A DNA stretch of 64,000 nt from Lithobates sylvaticus. Taxonomy: Eukaryota > Chordata > Amphibia > Anura > Ranidae. The stretch's first letter is position 1; each line of letters begins with the position of its first letter. The notes below the pieces were generated by a model. The model searched no databases. It had not been told where the DNA came from and saw only the letters and a program-made list of their open reading frames with translations. Positions 35,152-45,999 of the stretch are shown piece after piece. A program made the position numbers and the translations under genes. The stretch covers positions 606,132,457 through 606,196,456 of the forward strand of contig CM053026.1 in NCBI GenBank assembly GCA_028564925.1, in the 5' to 3' direction.

Positions 35152-36273
35152 TGTAGCGCCGGGCTCCTGAAGAGCATGCGCTATATTTTTGTAAATTCAA
35201 AGTTTCTAAAACCACAGTTGGGTTTTAGGGTTAATTGTTCAAAATTTTGGTCTCAGTACTAGTTTGGCTGGATTGCAGTGTGTTCTGCTTGGCCATAGGT
35301 GTCGGTCTCACCTCTGGCAAGCATAGGAATGCCATCCGGTTAGACGCATTAGGTGCCAATCTTTCTCGGAACAAACCAGTGAGTGGATTGTCTCGCTGTG
35401 CAATCTGGGAGAGGGTACTTAAGAAACTGAGGTCACGTGATACTGGGTTCCGGTCCAGAAGATTGCTTCATCTTTTTGGTCCTAGTCCTCCTGACCAGCC
35501 CTCAGGGGCCCTCATGGCCTGGGGTGCGGATCCATCCATTTCCGAGTCTCAGGGCTGGCTAGCCCGAGGCGCAGTAACTGGAAGGAGAGTTCCAAGGTGG
35601 TTGGGTGCCGTCTCGGTTTTGGACAGGCCCAGCAACTGAGAACGCAACCAGGGGAGGACTCTTCAGAAGAGGGCCACGCACAAGGCTGGCTGCTCGGTAA
35701 GATCCTGAAAGCTAAGTTGGAAAGACACAGAGTGAATCCACACTCACAGTATCGCTGGACCGGCTGCAAGATACTGGTACCGTGTGAGGGTTCTCTAAGC
35801 TAATTCATCCTTTAGTTACAACCAAGTCTGTGGCAGAGACTTTTCATCCTAAAGTTCTACAACCAAGTCTGTGGCAGAGACTTTTTCTTTCTCAAGTCTT
35901 CAACCAAGTCTGTGGCAGAGACTTTGCTTTATCTGAATCACCTGTCAGTTGCTAAATTCACCAAAAGGGGATTTATCCAATAGCTGTAGTATCCAGTTGT
36001 GAATGGCTATTCCCTGGATTGTATAGTGAGAGACATTCAAGTGTCAGGAGTTCCAAGAGTACCTGAAATTCCTACCCATACCCTCTATTCCTTCATTAAG
36101 AGACTGTGTTATGTTCAACGTTTTGCAAATAAAAATCCCTAAAGCGGATCCAGTGTCAGTCTCTGCAGTTCTTTGGGCCATCTACCGCGGGAAACCCCTA
36201 GATGCATACGAGGTCTAGAAGGTAACGGTAAGCCCAAAAATAACCAGCAGCTCCTTCGGGGGTTAGTGCTACA
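35152..36273 (+). mobile_element. Solo LTR (fossil LTR retroelement)
   Basis: A 1122-base unit starting TGTAGCGCCGGG and ending GTGCTACA, with TG...CA termini. It is flanked by a 4-base ATAA duplication (35148-35151, 36274-36277). Inside is a three-fold direct repeat of CAACCAAGTCTGTGGCAGAG between 35818 and 35925, and an AATAAA at 36128. No internal coding region is attached, as expected after recombination between two LTRs. The superfamily (Gypsy, BEL or ERV) cannot be named from the LTR alone. Confidence 0.75.
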
Positions 36274-36584
36274 ATAACATACATTGAATTCTGTATAAAT
36301 AACACTTTATTCAAGTGGTCATTAAAAAGTGAGTTTTATATTGCTTATGTTCAGTATATTAGACCACAATTCTTAACCTAAACATATATGCACTTAATAG
36401 TGCATTTAAATAAAAAAAGTTTTTAAAGTAAAATAAACAAGTCATGTTTGAATGTGTCTGAAAGACTACAAACATTCTTCCCTTTCTTTATGTTGTAAAA
36501 TACCAAGGTATGGAAAAGCAGCAGTGTAATAAAGTAAACATAATCAAATAGTACAAAACAATTGCATAACACCTTGATGACTAA

Positions 36585-36756
36585 GACCATTAGATTTTCT
36601 GCCGATTTTTGTCTTCAGATTTACCAAAACCATGTAGTGCAAGGGCCTGCCTGATTGCATACAAGTTGAAACTCTTAAGGTTTGACCTCATATTATATGG
36701 TTTTGGTAAATCTGAAGACAAAAATCTGCAGAAAATCTCATAGTGTGTATGGGGGT
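36585..36756. mobile_element. Short fold-back MITE (Harbinger-type)
   Basis: A stem of about 45 bases: AGATTTTCTGC, GATTTTTGTCTTCAGATTTA and CCAAAACCAT on the left are repeated inverted on the right. The right end reads ATAGTGTGTATGGGGGT followed by TTA (36757-36759), like the AGCCCCATACACAC family. TAA precedes at 36582-36584. The left terminus seems shortened. Confidence 0.6.
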
Positions 36757-36970
36757 TTAGGCTGCATCGGAACTTGAGCTGGATGTCATTGGTCGTTTTG
36801 CAAGATTTTTTTTTTTTGGACATTTGTACAGCAGTTTTTGTTGCCCTCTGAGGCTGATTCTGTTTTTTAAATTTTATTTTATTTTTTTCAATTGTATCCG
36901 CAGTGGAAATGCTGCAAATCATGTTGAAAACAAATTGTCTTTATTAAAATAGCCAGCAGGAACAAGTTCT

Positions 36971-37014
36971 ATTCTGACATGTTTTGATCTAGGCACAGCG
37001 CTTTCTCAAAGAAT
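36971..37014 (-). ncRNA. Hammerhead-like relic
   Basis: On the minus strand: ATTCT (helix I), TTGAGAA in the place of CUGANGA, a weak helix II, AAA in the place of GAA, ACATGT (palindromic helix III), C, AGAAT (helix I partner). The layout equals that of the motif at 26789, but several core bases differ, so it would not be expected to cleave. It probably marks an old Penelope-like remnant. Confidence 0.35.
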
Positions 37015-37164
37015 CTCAAAACCGCTACCCATACACCATTATATAGAAACATGAATTAATCCCACATGATCATTAATCCCTTTCTTCTTTTAAACACACT
37101 CAACTCAATTGTGCAATACAAAAATAGATATATCTCAAAAAAATATAAAAAATTACAACTTTAA

Positions 37165-37568
37165 GCGGAGTTCCACCCAAAAGTGGAACTTCCGCTCATC
37201 TGATTCCCCCCTCCAGTGCCACATTTGGCATCTTTCAGGGGGAGGGGGAGCAGATACATGTCTTTAACAGGTATCCTGTCCCACTTCCGGGAGACCGGGC
37301 CGCGGCGATCTACGTCAGCAGCTCGGTCCCCCTCCTCCTCCCTACTCATCTGACGGCCAGTGAAAGAGCGCAGCATGCTTTGCGCATGCGCAGTAGGGGC
37401 CCCGGCTGTGAAGCCGGGTTCCTTTAGTAGCAATGGCCGTGGCAGCACCCGACCAGCCGATCCGAAGATTGCCTGCAGTGTCCTCATCGCTGGACTCCAG
37501 GACAGGTAAGTGTCCTAATGTTAAAAGTCAGCAGCTACTATTTTTTAAAGTGCAGGCGGACCTCCTCT
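37165..37568. mobile_element. TTAA MITE abutting another TTAA element
   Basis: TTAA at 37161-37164 and 37569-37572. The ends GCGGAGTTCCACCC and GGCGGACCTCCTCT are weak inverted repeats. GC-rich interior, no gene. Its right TTAA is also the left TTAA of the next element. Confidence 0.6.
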
Positions 37569-37572
37569 TTAA

Positions 37573-38483
37573 CCACGTCAGCCCCGGAAGAATTTCCCCC
37601 CTTCCTGACCAGAGCACTTTTTGCGATACTGCACTGTGTCACTTTAACTAAAAATTGCATGGTCATGCGACGTTGCACCCAAACAAAATCTACGTCCTTT
37701 TTTTTTTTCACAAATAGAGCTTTCTTTTGTTGGTATTTGATCACATCTGCATTTTTTATTTTTTGCCTATAAACAAAAAAAGAGCGTCAATTTTGAAAAA
37801 AAAAGCATATTTTTTACTTTTTGCTACAATAAATATCCCCAAAAAATATATAAAAAAAACAATTTTTTTTTTCTCAGTTTAGGCCGATATGTATTCTTCT
37901 ACATATTTTTGGTAAAAAAATAACAATAATCGTATATTGATTGGTTTGCGCAAAAGTTATAGCGTCTACAAAATAGGGGATTGATTTATGGCATTTTTAT
38001 TATAATTTCTTTTTATTAGTAATGGTGGCGATCTGCGATTTATATCATGACTGTGACATTATGGCGAACACATCGGACACTTTTGACACTATTTTGGGAC
38101 CATTGTCATTTATACAGCGATCAGAGCTACAAATAGCCACTGATTACTGTATAAATGACACTGCCAGGGAAGGGGTTAAACACTAGGGGACGATCAAGGG
38201 GTTAAGTGTGTCCTAGGGAGTGATTCTAACTGTGGGGGGTGGGCTACCACTAACATGACAGCGATTACTGCTCCCGATGACAGGGAACAGTAGATACCTG
38301 TCATGTCACTAGGCAGAACAAGGAAATGCCTGGTTTACGTAGGCATCTCCCCATTCTGCCTCTTCTCACTGCATCGAATTTGCGGGACCGTGGGCATGCT
38401 CCCGATAGGCGCGGTACGCCCTTTTGCCTGTACGAGCCATTCTGCCGATGTAAATGTGTGTGTGTGCGGCGGTCGGCAAGTGG
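37573..38483 (+). mobile_element. TTAA (piggyBac-like) element
   Basis: 911 bases between TTAA at 37569-37572 and 38484-38487. It starts CCACGTCAGCCCCGG and ends GGTCGGCAAGTGG, imperfect inverted repeats of the CCACTTGCCGACC type. The interior contains the family landmarks: GATACTGCACTGTGTCACTT, GTATTCTTCTACATATTTTT, CAAAAGTTATAGCGTCTAC, GGGGTTAAACACTAGGGG. Non-coding. Confidence 0.75.
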
Positions 38484-38487
38484 TTAA

Positions 38488-39099
38488 ATAACACTGAATT
38501 TGCATTGGAACATATATTGTGCTACAGCACAAAAATTTTATAAATGCAGACATATTCAGTGTTTGAGTGACACTATCCCCAGATGTGAAGAGGCACAACT
38601 GAAAACTATGAGATTTTGGATGTTGAGAGATTTGAAGCTTCAGTCTACAAAGCACTCAAGGGTGAATGGGACCTTACAGTTATCTGCAGAAAGCGTTCAC
38701 CAAACATGTTCCCCCACAGCTTTGAATAGCGCTGTTAAACTAGAAGGTCCAGAGTATAGCTCACAATATCACTCCTACGCTCATAAAAATGAATTGCAAA
38801 CATGTAACACATGTACTATGGAAAATACAGCTACAGTTTACGTATATGCCAAGAACTCATAAACCTCCACCATTTTGGGTAAGTATCAAGCAGCCTTACC
38901 AGTCCTTGGATGAACTATTCATTATTCATTCATCTCATGCAGGTATCTTGGTGTCTTTTATCTGAATATTTTGAGAAAATTACAGGCATATGTGTTTCAA
39001 CAGAGCTTTAGTAGACTGTCTCACTCTCACAGTGATGCTCAACTCTGTGGACATTTTTGGCAAACATCTTAATATGGATGTTTTTTGTTTTTTAAAGGG
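38488..39099. other. Stretch without a recognised gene
   Basis: Contains a 120-codon open frame (38500-38862) with no known domain, no promoter-like context and ordinary intronic composition. I do not call it a gene. Confidence 0.4.
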
Positions 39100-39778
39100 A
39101 AAGTTATTATTATTATTATTATACAGGATTTATATAGAGCTGACAGTTTACGCAGCGCTTTATAAAATGAGGGTAGACAGTACAATTACAATACAATTTA
39201 ATACAGTGGGAATAAGAGAACACTGCTTGTTAGAGCTTACAATCTAAGTGGGAGGGAAGAGTTTTCAGGGATTGTCTGAAAGTGGACAGAGTAGGAGATA
39301 GTTAGACAGATTGGGGTAGAGAGTTCCAGAGGATGGGAGAGGCTCTGGAGGTGTGTGTGGTATGAGGTGACAAGGGAGCTAGAGAGCAGGAGGTCTTGGG
39401 AGTAATGGGGGCCAGGTTGTGGATGGCTTTGTAAGGTATTGTTAGTATCTTGAATTTCATTTATTGGGTAAGCAGAAGCCAGTGGAGGGATTGGCAGAGA
39501 GGGAATGAAAGGGGATAGCCTATGTAATGGTAAGCCAATGAGGAGGGAGTTGCAGTAGTCAAGGGGAGAGATGACCAGGGAGTGGATTAGAAGCTTTGTG
39601 GTGTCATTGGTTAGGAGGGGGCATATCTTGGAGATGTTGTGGAGGTTGAGGCGGCAAGCTTTGGACAGTGATTGGATGTAGGGCTAAAAGGATTGTTCAG
39701 AGTCCCGGATTACACCTAGAACCTTGGCATGGGGGGATGGGTTCATAGTTGAGTCGTTGATTTTGACACAAGTTGGCT
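39100..39778 (-). pseudogene. L2-like LINE 3' end relic
   Basis: On the minus strand the text reads ISPLDYCNSLLIGLPLHRLS, the conserved C-terminal RT segment of CR1/L2-group LINEs. It is followed by DLLLSSSLV-type sequence and a 3' UTR with AGATTGTAAGCTCT, AAAGCGCTGCGTAAACTGTC and a terminal (TAA)n run at 39105-39121. The same 3' UTR landmarks close the L2-like element at 60361-61698. It is heavily 5'-truncated with frame changes. Confidence 0.7.
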
Positions 39779-40294
39779 TTAAATGGCTCTTAAGGGTTAT
39801 GGAAAATCATTTTAACTATCATGAACCTGTGTCAAAAAATTTAAACAGAATACACCAATAAAAAAAAAAACATAAATACAAAGATACTAAACTGAACAAA
39901 AATAATCCACCCTAAATACGCTTACACCAGATAAACCACACACTCACAAAAAAAGTTATTTTTTTCAAGTAAGTTCCGTGAGCAAAACTGAGATTTTTTC
40001 TTGTTGGCTGCACAAATATAATATACTATTGAAATCAGCTTTTTTTTTTTTAAATTAAAGAAAAAAAGATGGGAGTAAGAGCACAGAAATGTAAGAAAGC
40101 TCAGCAGAAAAAGAACAAAGTGTAATAACATGTCTTTTTTTAAAACTTGAAGTGTTGAACAGAGGTATTCTTCAAATGGGGACATCTTTTCAAGCTTACT
40201 TGCTTCCTTACTCCCTGTTGTATCTCTGTGGCAGGAATTAAGGGACGTAACTGTGATGGGACTCAAAAAAAAAAATAAAACTCTTAACTATTCC
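39779..40294. other. Stretch without a recognised gene
   Basis: A/T-rich with several homopolymer runs. No element ends or coding motifs. Confidence 0.4.
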
Positions 40295-40297
40295 TTA

Positions 40298-40626
40298 AGC
40301 TGGATATACACTTTCAGTTTTTTTTTTTTTTGTTCAACCAGCAGATAGAACAAAAAAAAACAGTCAGATCCCTGCATCAACACAATGATGTGTGATGAGA
40401 GGATCTCTCCTCCGGAGCTATTGTATTCTGACAGGGGGGACTGCACCCTACCGCACCGGAATACACTGACCAGCATTGCAGCCATTGGCTCCAAGTGCTG
40501 ATTAAATACTGGTTTTCCAGCAAGACCATTCAACAGAAACCTTTTGAACAGATAGTGGTACACGTGTACTGAAAGTTGTCTGGTCCTTGCTGAATGGGCC
40601 AACTTTGGGTACGTGTCTACCGGGCT
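40298..40626. mobile_element. Harbinger-type MITE
   Basis: The ends AGCTGGATATACAC and GTGTCTACCGGGCT are inverted repeats related to the AGCCCCATACACAC family. TTA precedes (40295-40297) and TAA follows (40627-40629). Non-coding, 329 bases. Confidence 0.6.
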
Positions 40627-40946
40627 TAACTCTAGCCAAAGCTAAATAAATAGTTTTGGTATCATGTACACTTGTAATGATGATGTTAAATAAAGTTTCA
40701 AAAATATTTCTCTTCTTTTTATTCTGGTATATATGAAACATTACATGCTAATATTTTGTCTTTTAAATTTTACCTTTTCACATGTTCCAGGTTATCCTCA
40801 CCTCCTGATGAAAATAGCCTATTGTTTACAGAGTTCAGTAGCTTCATCTGAAATTTACATTCATAATAGGGGACATGTCTCAATTCTGTCACACAACAAG
40901 ACACCACTGAATAGAAGCAACAAGAAATATTGTTAGACAGCTTTAA

Positions 40947-42764
40947 CCACTTGCTGACCGTCCCAAAGCAGATTTACTGCTACAGGGTGGCCACGTTGCA
41001 CAGGATCACGTATATATACACATGATCCCTGCACTTCTGGGTATCGGGCACAATTTATTTTACACAGTGGGAGCTGATCAGCGGGTCCCATGAACACGAT
41101 GTCCGCTGGCACCTGCTGATCGTTTGGTACACTGGCAGAATGCCACTTTGCCTAAACAAGGCATGTCTTTCAGTCAATACAGAAGGCATGGATCCTGTGT
41201 CTCTGTAAAGCAGAAACACCAATCCATGCCTTCCACTAGTAAAAGCACCTCCCCCACTACACTGAAACATTAAATAGGCACACAGTTAACCCTTTGATCG
41301 CCCCTGATGTTAACCCCTTTCCTGCGTATTTTTAGCACTGATCACTGTAATAATGTCATTGGTCCCCAAAATAGTGTCAAAAGTGTCAGTTATGTGTCCG
41401 ATTTGTCTGCCGCAATATTGCATACCCGCTATAAGTCACTAATCACCGCCATCACTAATAAAAATAAATAAAAATTTAAAAAAATCCCATCGTTTGCAGA
41501 CGCTATAACCTTTGTGCAAACTAATCAATATATGCTTATTGGGATTTTTTTACCAAAAACATGTAGCAGACAACATATTGGCCTAAACTGATAAAGAAAT
41601 TTGACATTTTTTTTATTGGATGTGTTTTAACTGCTTCAGCCCAAGAATAATTTACCCCCTTCCTGACCAGAGAACTTTTTGCGATTCGGCACTGCGTCGC
41701 TTTAACTGACAATTGCGCAGTCGTGCAAAGTGGCTCCCAAACAAAATTGACGTCCTTTTTTTCCCACAAATAGAGCTTTCTTTTGGTGATATTTGATCAC
41801 CCCTGCGGTTTTTATTTTTTGAGCTATAAACAAAAAAAGAGCGAAAATTTTGAAAAAAACACATTATTTTTTACTTTTTGCTATAATATATATCCTCCAA
41901 AATTATATAAAAAAATGTATATTTTTCCTCAGTTTAGGCCGATACGTATTCTTCTACATATTTTTGGTAAAAATAAATTAGCAATAAGCGATTATTGATT
42001 GGCAAAAGTTATAGTGTTTACAAAATAGGGGATAGTTTTATGGCATTTTTATTATTAATTTTATTTATTTTTTAAATGGTGGCGATCAGCGATTTTTATC
42101 ATGACTGTGACATAATGGCGAACACTTCGGACATTTTTGGGACTATTGTCATATATAAAGCAATCAGTGCTATACAAATGCAGATTCCTGTGTAAATGAC
42201 ACTGGCAGTGAAGGGGTTAACCACTAGGTGGCAGTGTAGGGGTTAAGTGTGTCCTAGGGGCGTGTTTATAACTGAGGGGGGTGTGGCTGTGTGGGACACG
42301 TCACTGATTTCTGCTCTGATCACAGGGAGCAGAGATCAGTGACACTGTCACTAGGCATAATGGGGAGATGCTTATTTACATTAGCATCTCCCCATTCTTC
42401 CTCCCCGTGAGGCTATCGTGGGTATCCCCGTGGCGATCAAGTCTGCGGGACCCTGCGACCCGACTCACGGAGATTGCCGGCGGCGCGCACCCACCTGCCG
42501 CCTCTTAAAGGGTAACGTACAGGTACGTGATTCTGCCTGTACATGCTCTTATGCCGCAGTATATCTCCGTAAGGCGGTCGGGAATCGGTTAAAGCAGAAA
42601 GTAAAAATATTGGGTTTTTTTTTTCAAAATTTGTTGGTCGTTCTTTGTTTATAGCGCAAAAAAATAAAAAACGCAGAGGTGATCAAATACATACATTTTA
42701 TTTACAGTGTCGCATGAAAAATGGCCTGATCGGGAAGGGGGTAAATCTTCTGGAGGTCGAGTGG
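40947..42764 (+). mobile_element. TTAA element carrying a second copy of its own family
   Basis: TTAA at 40943-40946 and 42765-42768, ends CCACTTGCTGACCG and GGAGGTCGAGTGG. The element is split at an internal TTAA by a complete second member (41641-42588). The two outer parts join into a normal-length copy of about 870 bases. Non-coding. Confidence 0.75.
41641..42588 (+). mobile_element. Nested TTAA element
   Basis: TTAA duplications at 41637-41640 and 42589-42592, ends CTGCTTCAGCCC and GGTCGGGAATCGG. Carries the family landmarks GATTCGGCACTGCGTCGC, CGTATTCTTCTACATA and GAAGGGGTTAACCACTAGG. It is younger than the surrounding element. Confidence 0.75.

Positions 42765-42767
<3 letters not shown>

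Positions 42768-42821
<54 letters not shown>
42768..42821. repeat. (TA)n microsatellite
   Basis: About 54 bases of uninterrupted TA dinucleotides directly after the TTAA at the right end of the outer element. Confidence 0.95.
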
Positions 42822-42823
<2 letters not shown>

Positions 42824-43880
42824 AAATATTTTAGTCCCAAAACCATTATAGTTACTTTAAAAAGCAGACTGCATGTAGTTGAAGTATTACAAACCTGCTC
42901 TAACACACACACATACTTGTTTGACACCAGGGTAGGAAATCAAAAGCTACAATCAGATGGTACCCTAGCTACAATAATACAATCATACATTTTCCTGTAG
43001 GTTTTACAAAAATTCGGTAAAAATCAAGACCTACTTAAACAATCCATTAATTTCTGATTCACACAGATGCAATTTCAGATGTGACTTAGGTTGCATTGAT
43101 TCGCATGACAATGGTGCCTGTTCACTTCACTGCAGCTCAGCTGCAATGTGACTTTGAGAAAGAGTCCTGTTCTACTTCAATCTGGCATTAGTTGTTTGTA
43201 GACTTAAAGTAGACTGTATAAACAGATTAGAACACATAGATATATATTGCATATACTGTATATAAGTGTATGTATGTTTTCAACAGATATTAAGTTATGT
43301 AGATTTTTGCATTCCATGTTGTGGACTTTGCTTCAAAAATACATAAAAATGAAACTGTTTACATTTTCTGCTAACATGAACTTTACTGCATTATTTCATA
43401 ACCGGACCTTCAGTGTACTGCACTAAGTTATACTGCCTGCAGCTTGTTCATAACATTGAAACCACTCTGACAAAATAGACCCCAGACCAAACCCATCTAT
43501 CTCTGTCTTTGCTCTTTGCTCTACACTGGCTCTCTAATAAATACTGTCTAGTTCAAGATTTTCTGGATGTCATGCTAGTCTGTACATGGTTAGAATGATG
43601 ATTAAAACTCCAATTACTGTTGTATTAGGTTTGTTTGTTTACTCATTGCTTTAGTGCACTCTTGGCTTGACGATTAATAATATTTATTATTCCTCATACT
43701 TAAGTATTTTTATTTTAGATGACTATATGTCCACATTATTGTGTACAGTTTGCACAACCAATAGTATACAGGCCCAGTTTCCAACTTTGTAATTTGCTGA
43801 ATTATGCAGGATTCCAGTGACCATATGAACTGTTTGCTATACATTATAGTTTTGTTTAAAGTGAAGGAGAGCTATAATCA
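42822..43880. other. Stretch without a recognised gene
   Basis: Mostly AT-rich intronic-type DNA. 43050-43190 has a GATTCACACAGATGCAATTT phrase recalling the GGATTCACAC ends of the MITE at 28671, but no second end was found. Confidence 0.4.
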
Positions 43881-43884
43881 ATTT

Positions 43885-45010
43885 TTAACAGTAAAACTTT
43901 ATTTAAGGTTTATGGAATTAAAACATAAGCATCACATTCAGAACAGCATAGGTGCACATAGGTGAACTAATAATAATAAAGACTGTCCCAAAAACATTTT
44001 AGGATAATGTATTTGGTGTCATAATCAAGAACAAGAAAGTGGTCTGAAGTAGCAGAGGATACAGATTGGAAACAAAAATGGTGGTTACTCTCTGATAGTA
44101 TATAACATGCTGCAAGGACAGTAACTAAGCGGTAGGGAGTGAAGGGGGAGGGTAAGGAAAGGGGGGTTAGTTAGCAATAGAGTTTATCCATGTGGACCAA
44201 ATTCCTTCATACGTAGCAAGGCAGCCCATACTCTTATATGTCAATTTGTATATCTGAAGCACATTTTGAATAGTAGTACACCATTGGGGGGGAAGGGGAG
44301 GGTAAAAGTTTCCTCTTAAGAAGGGATGTGTTTAACATATTTTGGGTTGTGAGATTATCTTGAATTTCCAGTAAGAAAATCAGTATATGTAATGCCAAGC
44401 TTAAACCTAATACTGCTGTTAATCTAGCTACCACCAGACAGACATAATTAATGATTCAAGGACAGCCTCAAACCATGCAATACAAATTGCTTTTGTTTGT
44501 TTACAGGTAGGGAAGACAGTGGGGTTGATGCAATGCAGTCTCTGTGGGGGCATGGTAATTCTTAGGTAAAATTTGGTATACTGTGCCACACCAACTTCCC
44601 AATCGTCATCTGTAAAGAGTAGAAATGTCACTTTTCTTTTAATGGAATAGGGTATTGATTTGGAACATGTAGTCATAAGAAGAGCATCAACAGGGTTTTC
44701 AGTAGATATTGTTGGAGGGAAGGTAGTAGTGAGAATTGAGATCTGATCACATGTTGGACTGCGTCAGAAGACTATCCCTTCAGAGAGGCCATACTCCTCT
44801 TTCAAGGTGTCAAAGTTTTGTAGTTCACCTTGAAAGTTTTTAATTAAGCATGTTAATGCCCATTCTAGACCAGATATTGGTGTCTGGTGCCACACTTAGG
44901 TGTTGGATATTGGGGTTCCCTCTAGCATGGGTCAAGTGTGTGAAATGGCTAACAATTGTCTTAATGCCTAGGATGTTACTGTCATATAGATCTGTTTCCT
45001 GGAAGACATA
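43885..45010 (-). pseudogene. L1-like LINE 3' region relic
   Basis: On the minus strand, YEGIWSTWINS (about 44180-44212) parallels FNKIWDPWIEYIS, the C-terminal end of the ORF2 of the LINE at 19557. Farther upstream, HLSVAPDTNIWSRMGINMLN (about 44850-44910) and LLFTDDDWEVGVAQY are open in shifting frames. A short 3' UTR with an A/T-rich end at 43885 follows. It is older and far more decayed than the nested copy. Confidence 0.5.
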
Positions 45011-45251
45011 TGTGAGGCGATTCAGTTAGCACTTTCAGTGCTATACAAATCATTCATTCATTCATTCATATGATTTTAGATGAAAGTGAAAATGTGCAAT
45101 ATTTTTAGTTTAAAATGAAGGTCTTGTGTGTTCCAGGAAAGAACTTTAAAGGTTTACTTAACCTTTTCACAAAACATAAAAAAGTGAACAAATTCACAGC
45201 ACCCTCCCCACATCCTCAGTTTCCCATCCACTTACCTCCTTGGATGATTAA

Positions 45252-45990
45252 CCGGTTCCCGACCAGCCGCTGCAGTTTTACTGCGGCAGAATGGCACGGG
45301 TGGGCGAAACTACGTTACCTCACAGCAGCCACGGCGATCGGATTAGTTTCAGAACCGATCATTTTCCAGGCCCAGGCCAATGATTTCTGGCCTGGACCTG
45401 CTGATTGGTTCTGACAAATTAAATGCTTCCCCTGCCTGTAAGTGTAAACACGGGCAGGGGAAGGGTTGTCATCTCCCTCTCTGGAATTATTTTCCATTCC
45501 AGAGAGAGGAGAGAGGTCATCCAAACGTGAGTTGCACCAACACTACACTGACACAGTACACGTAGGCACACATTTCACCCCAGACCACCCCCGATCACCC
45601 CCCCCCAGTCAACCCCTTTACTCCCTGTGTCACCCAGTGCAGTGTTAATATTTTTCGTTGATCACTGTACTGGTGTCATTTGTGACAATAATCAGTGTTA
45701 GAGTACTTAGTAGAAGGCCCAGATAGGTCTAGAGACCCCCCTAAACCCCTAATAAAGGTTTAACCTCTTGATCACCCCCTGTCACCAATGATTACCGTAT
45801 TAGTGTCAGGGGTGACGCTAGTTAGTTATTTTTTTATAGCGTCAGGGCACCCACCGTACATTACCTAATAAAAGGTTTAACCCCCTGATCACCCAGCAGG
45901 TGATATCAGTTAGGTTTTAGCGTCAGTTAGGGTCTACGTCACCCCAGGTAGCATCTGATTAGTGCCAGTAGCGCTAACACCCAGGCACGC
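45252..45990 (+). mobile_element. TTAA element, right end missing
   Basis: TTAA at 45248-45251, then CCGGTTCCCGACCAGCCG. The interior has GATCACCCC and AGTGTTAATATT-type blocks arranged like other family members. The right end is not found before the Gypsy fossil begins near 46000. Confidence 0.55.
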
Positions 45991-45999
45991 ACCATACAC

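Noticed and set aside
38500-38862. 120-codon open frame
   Set aside because: No domain or conserved pattern; sits in ordinary AT-rich intronic DNA next to a MITE.
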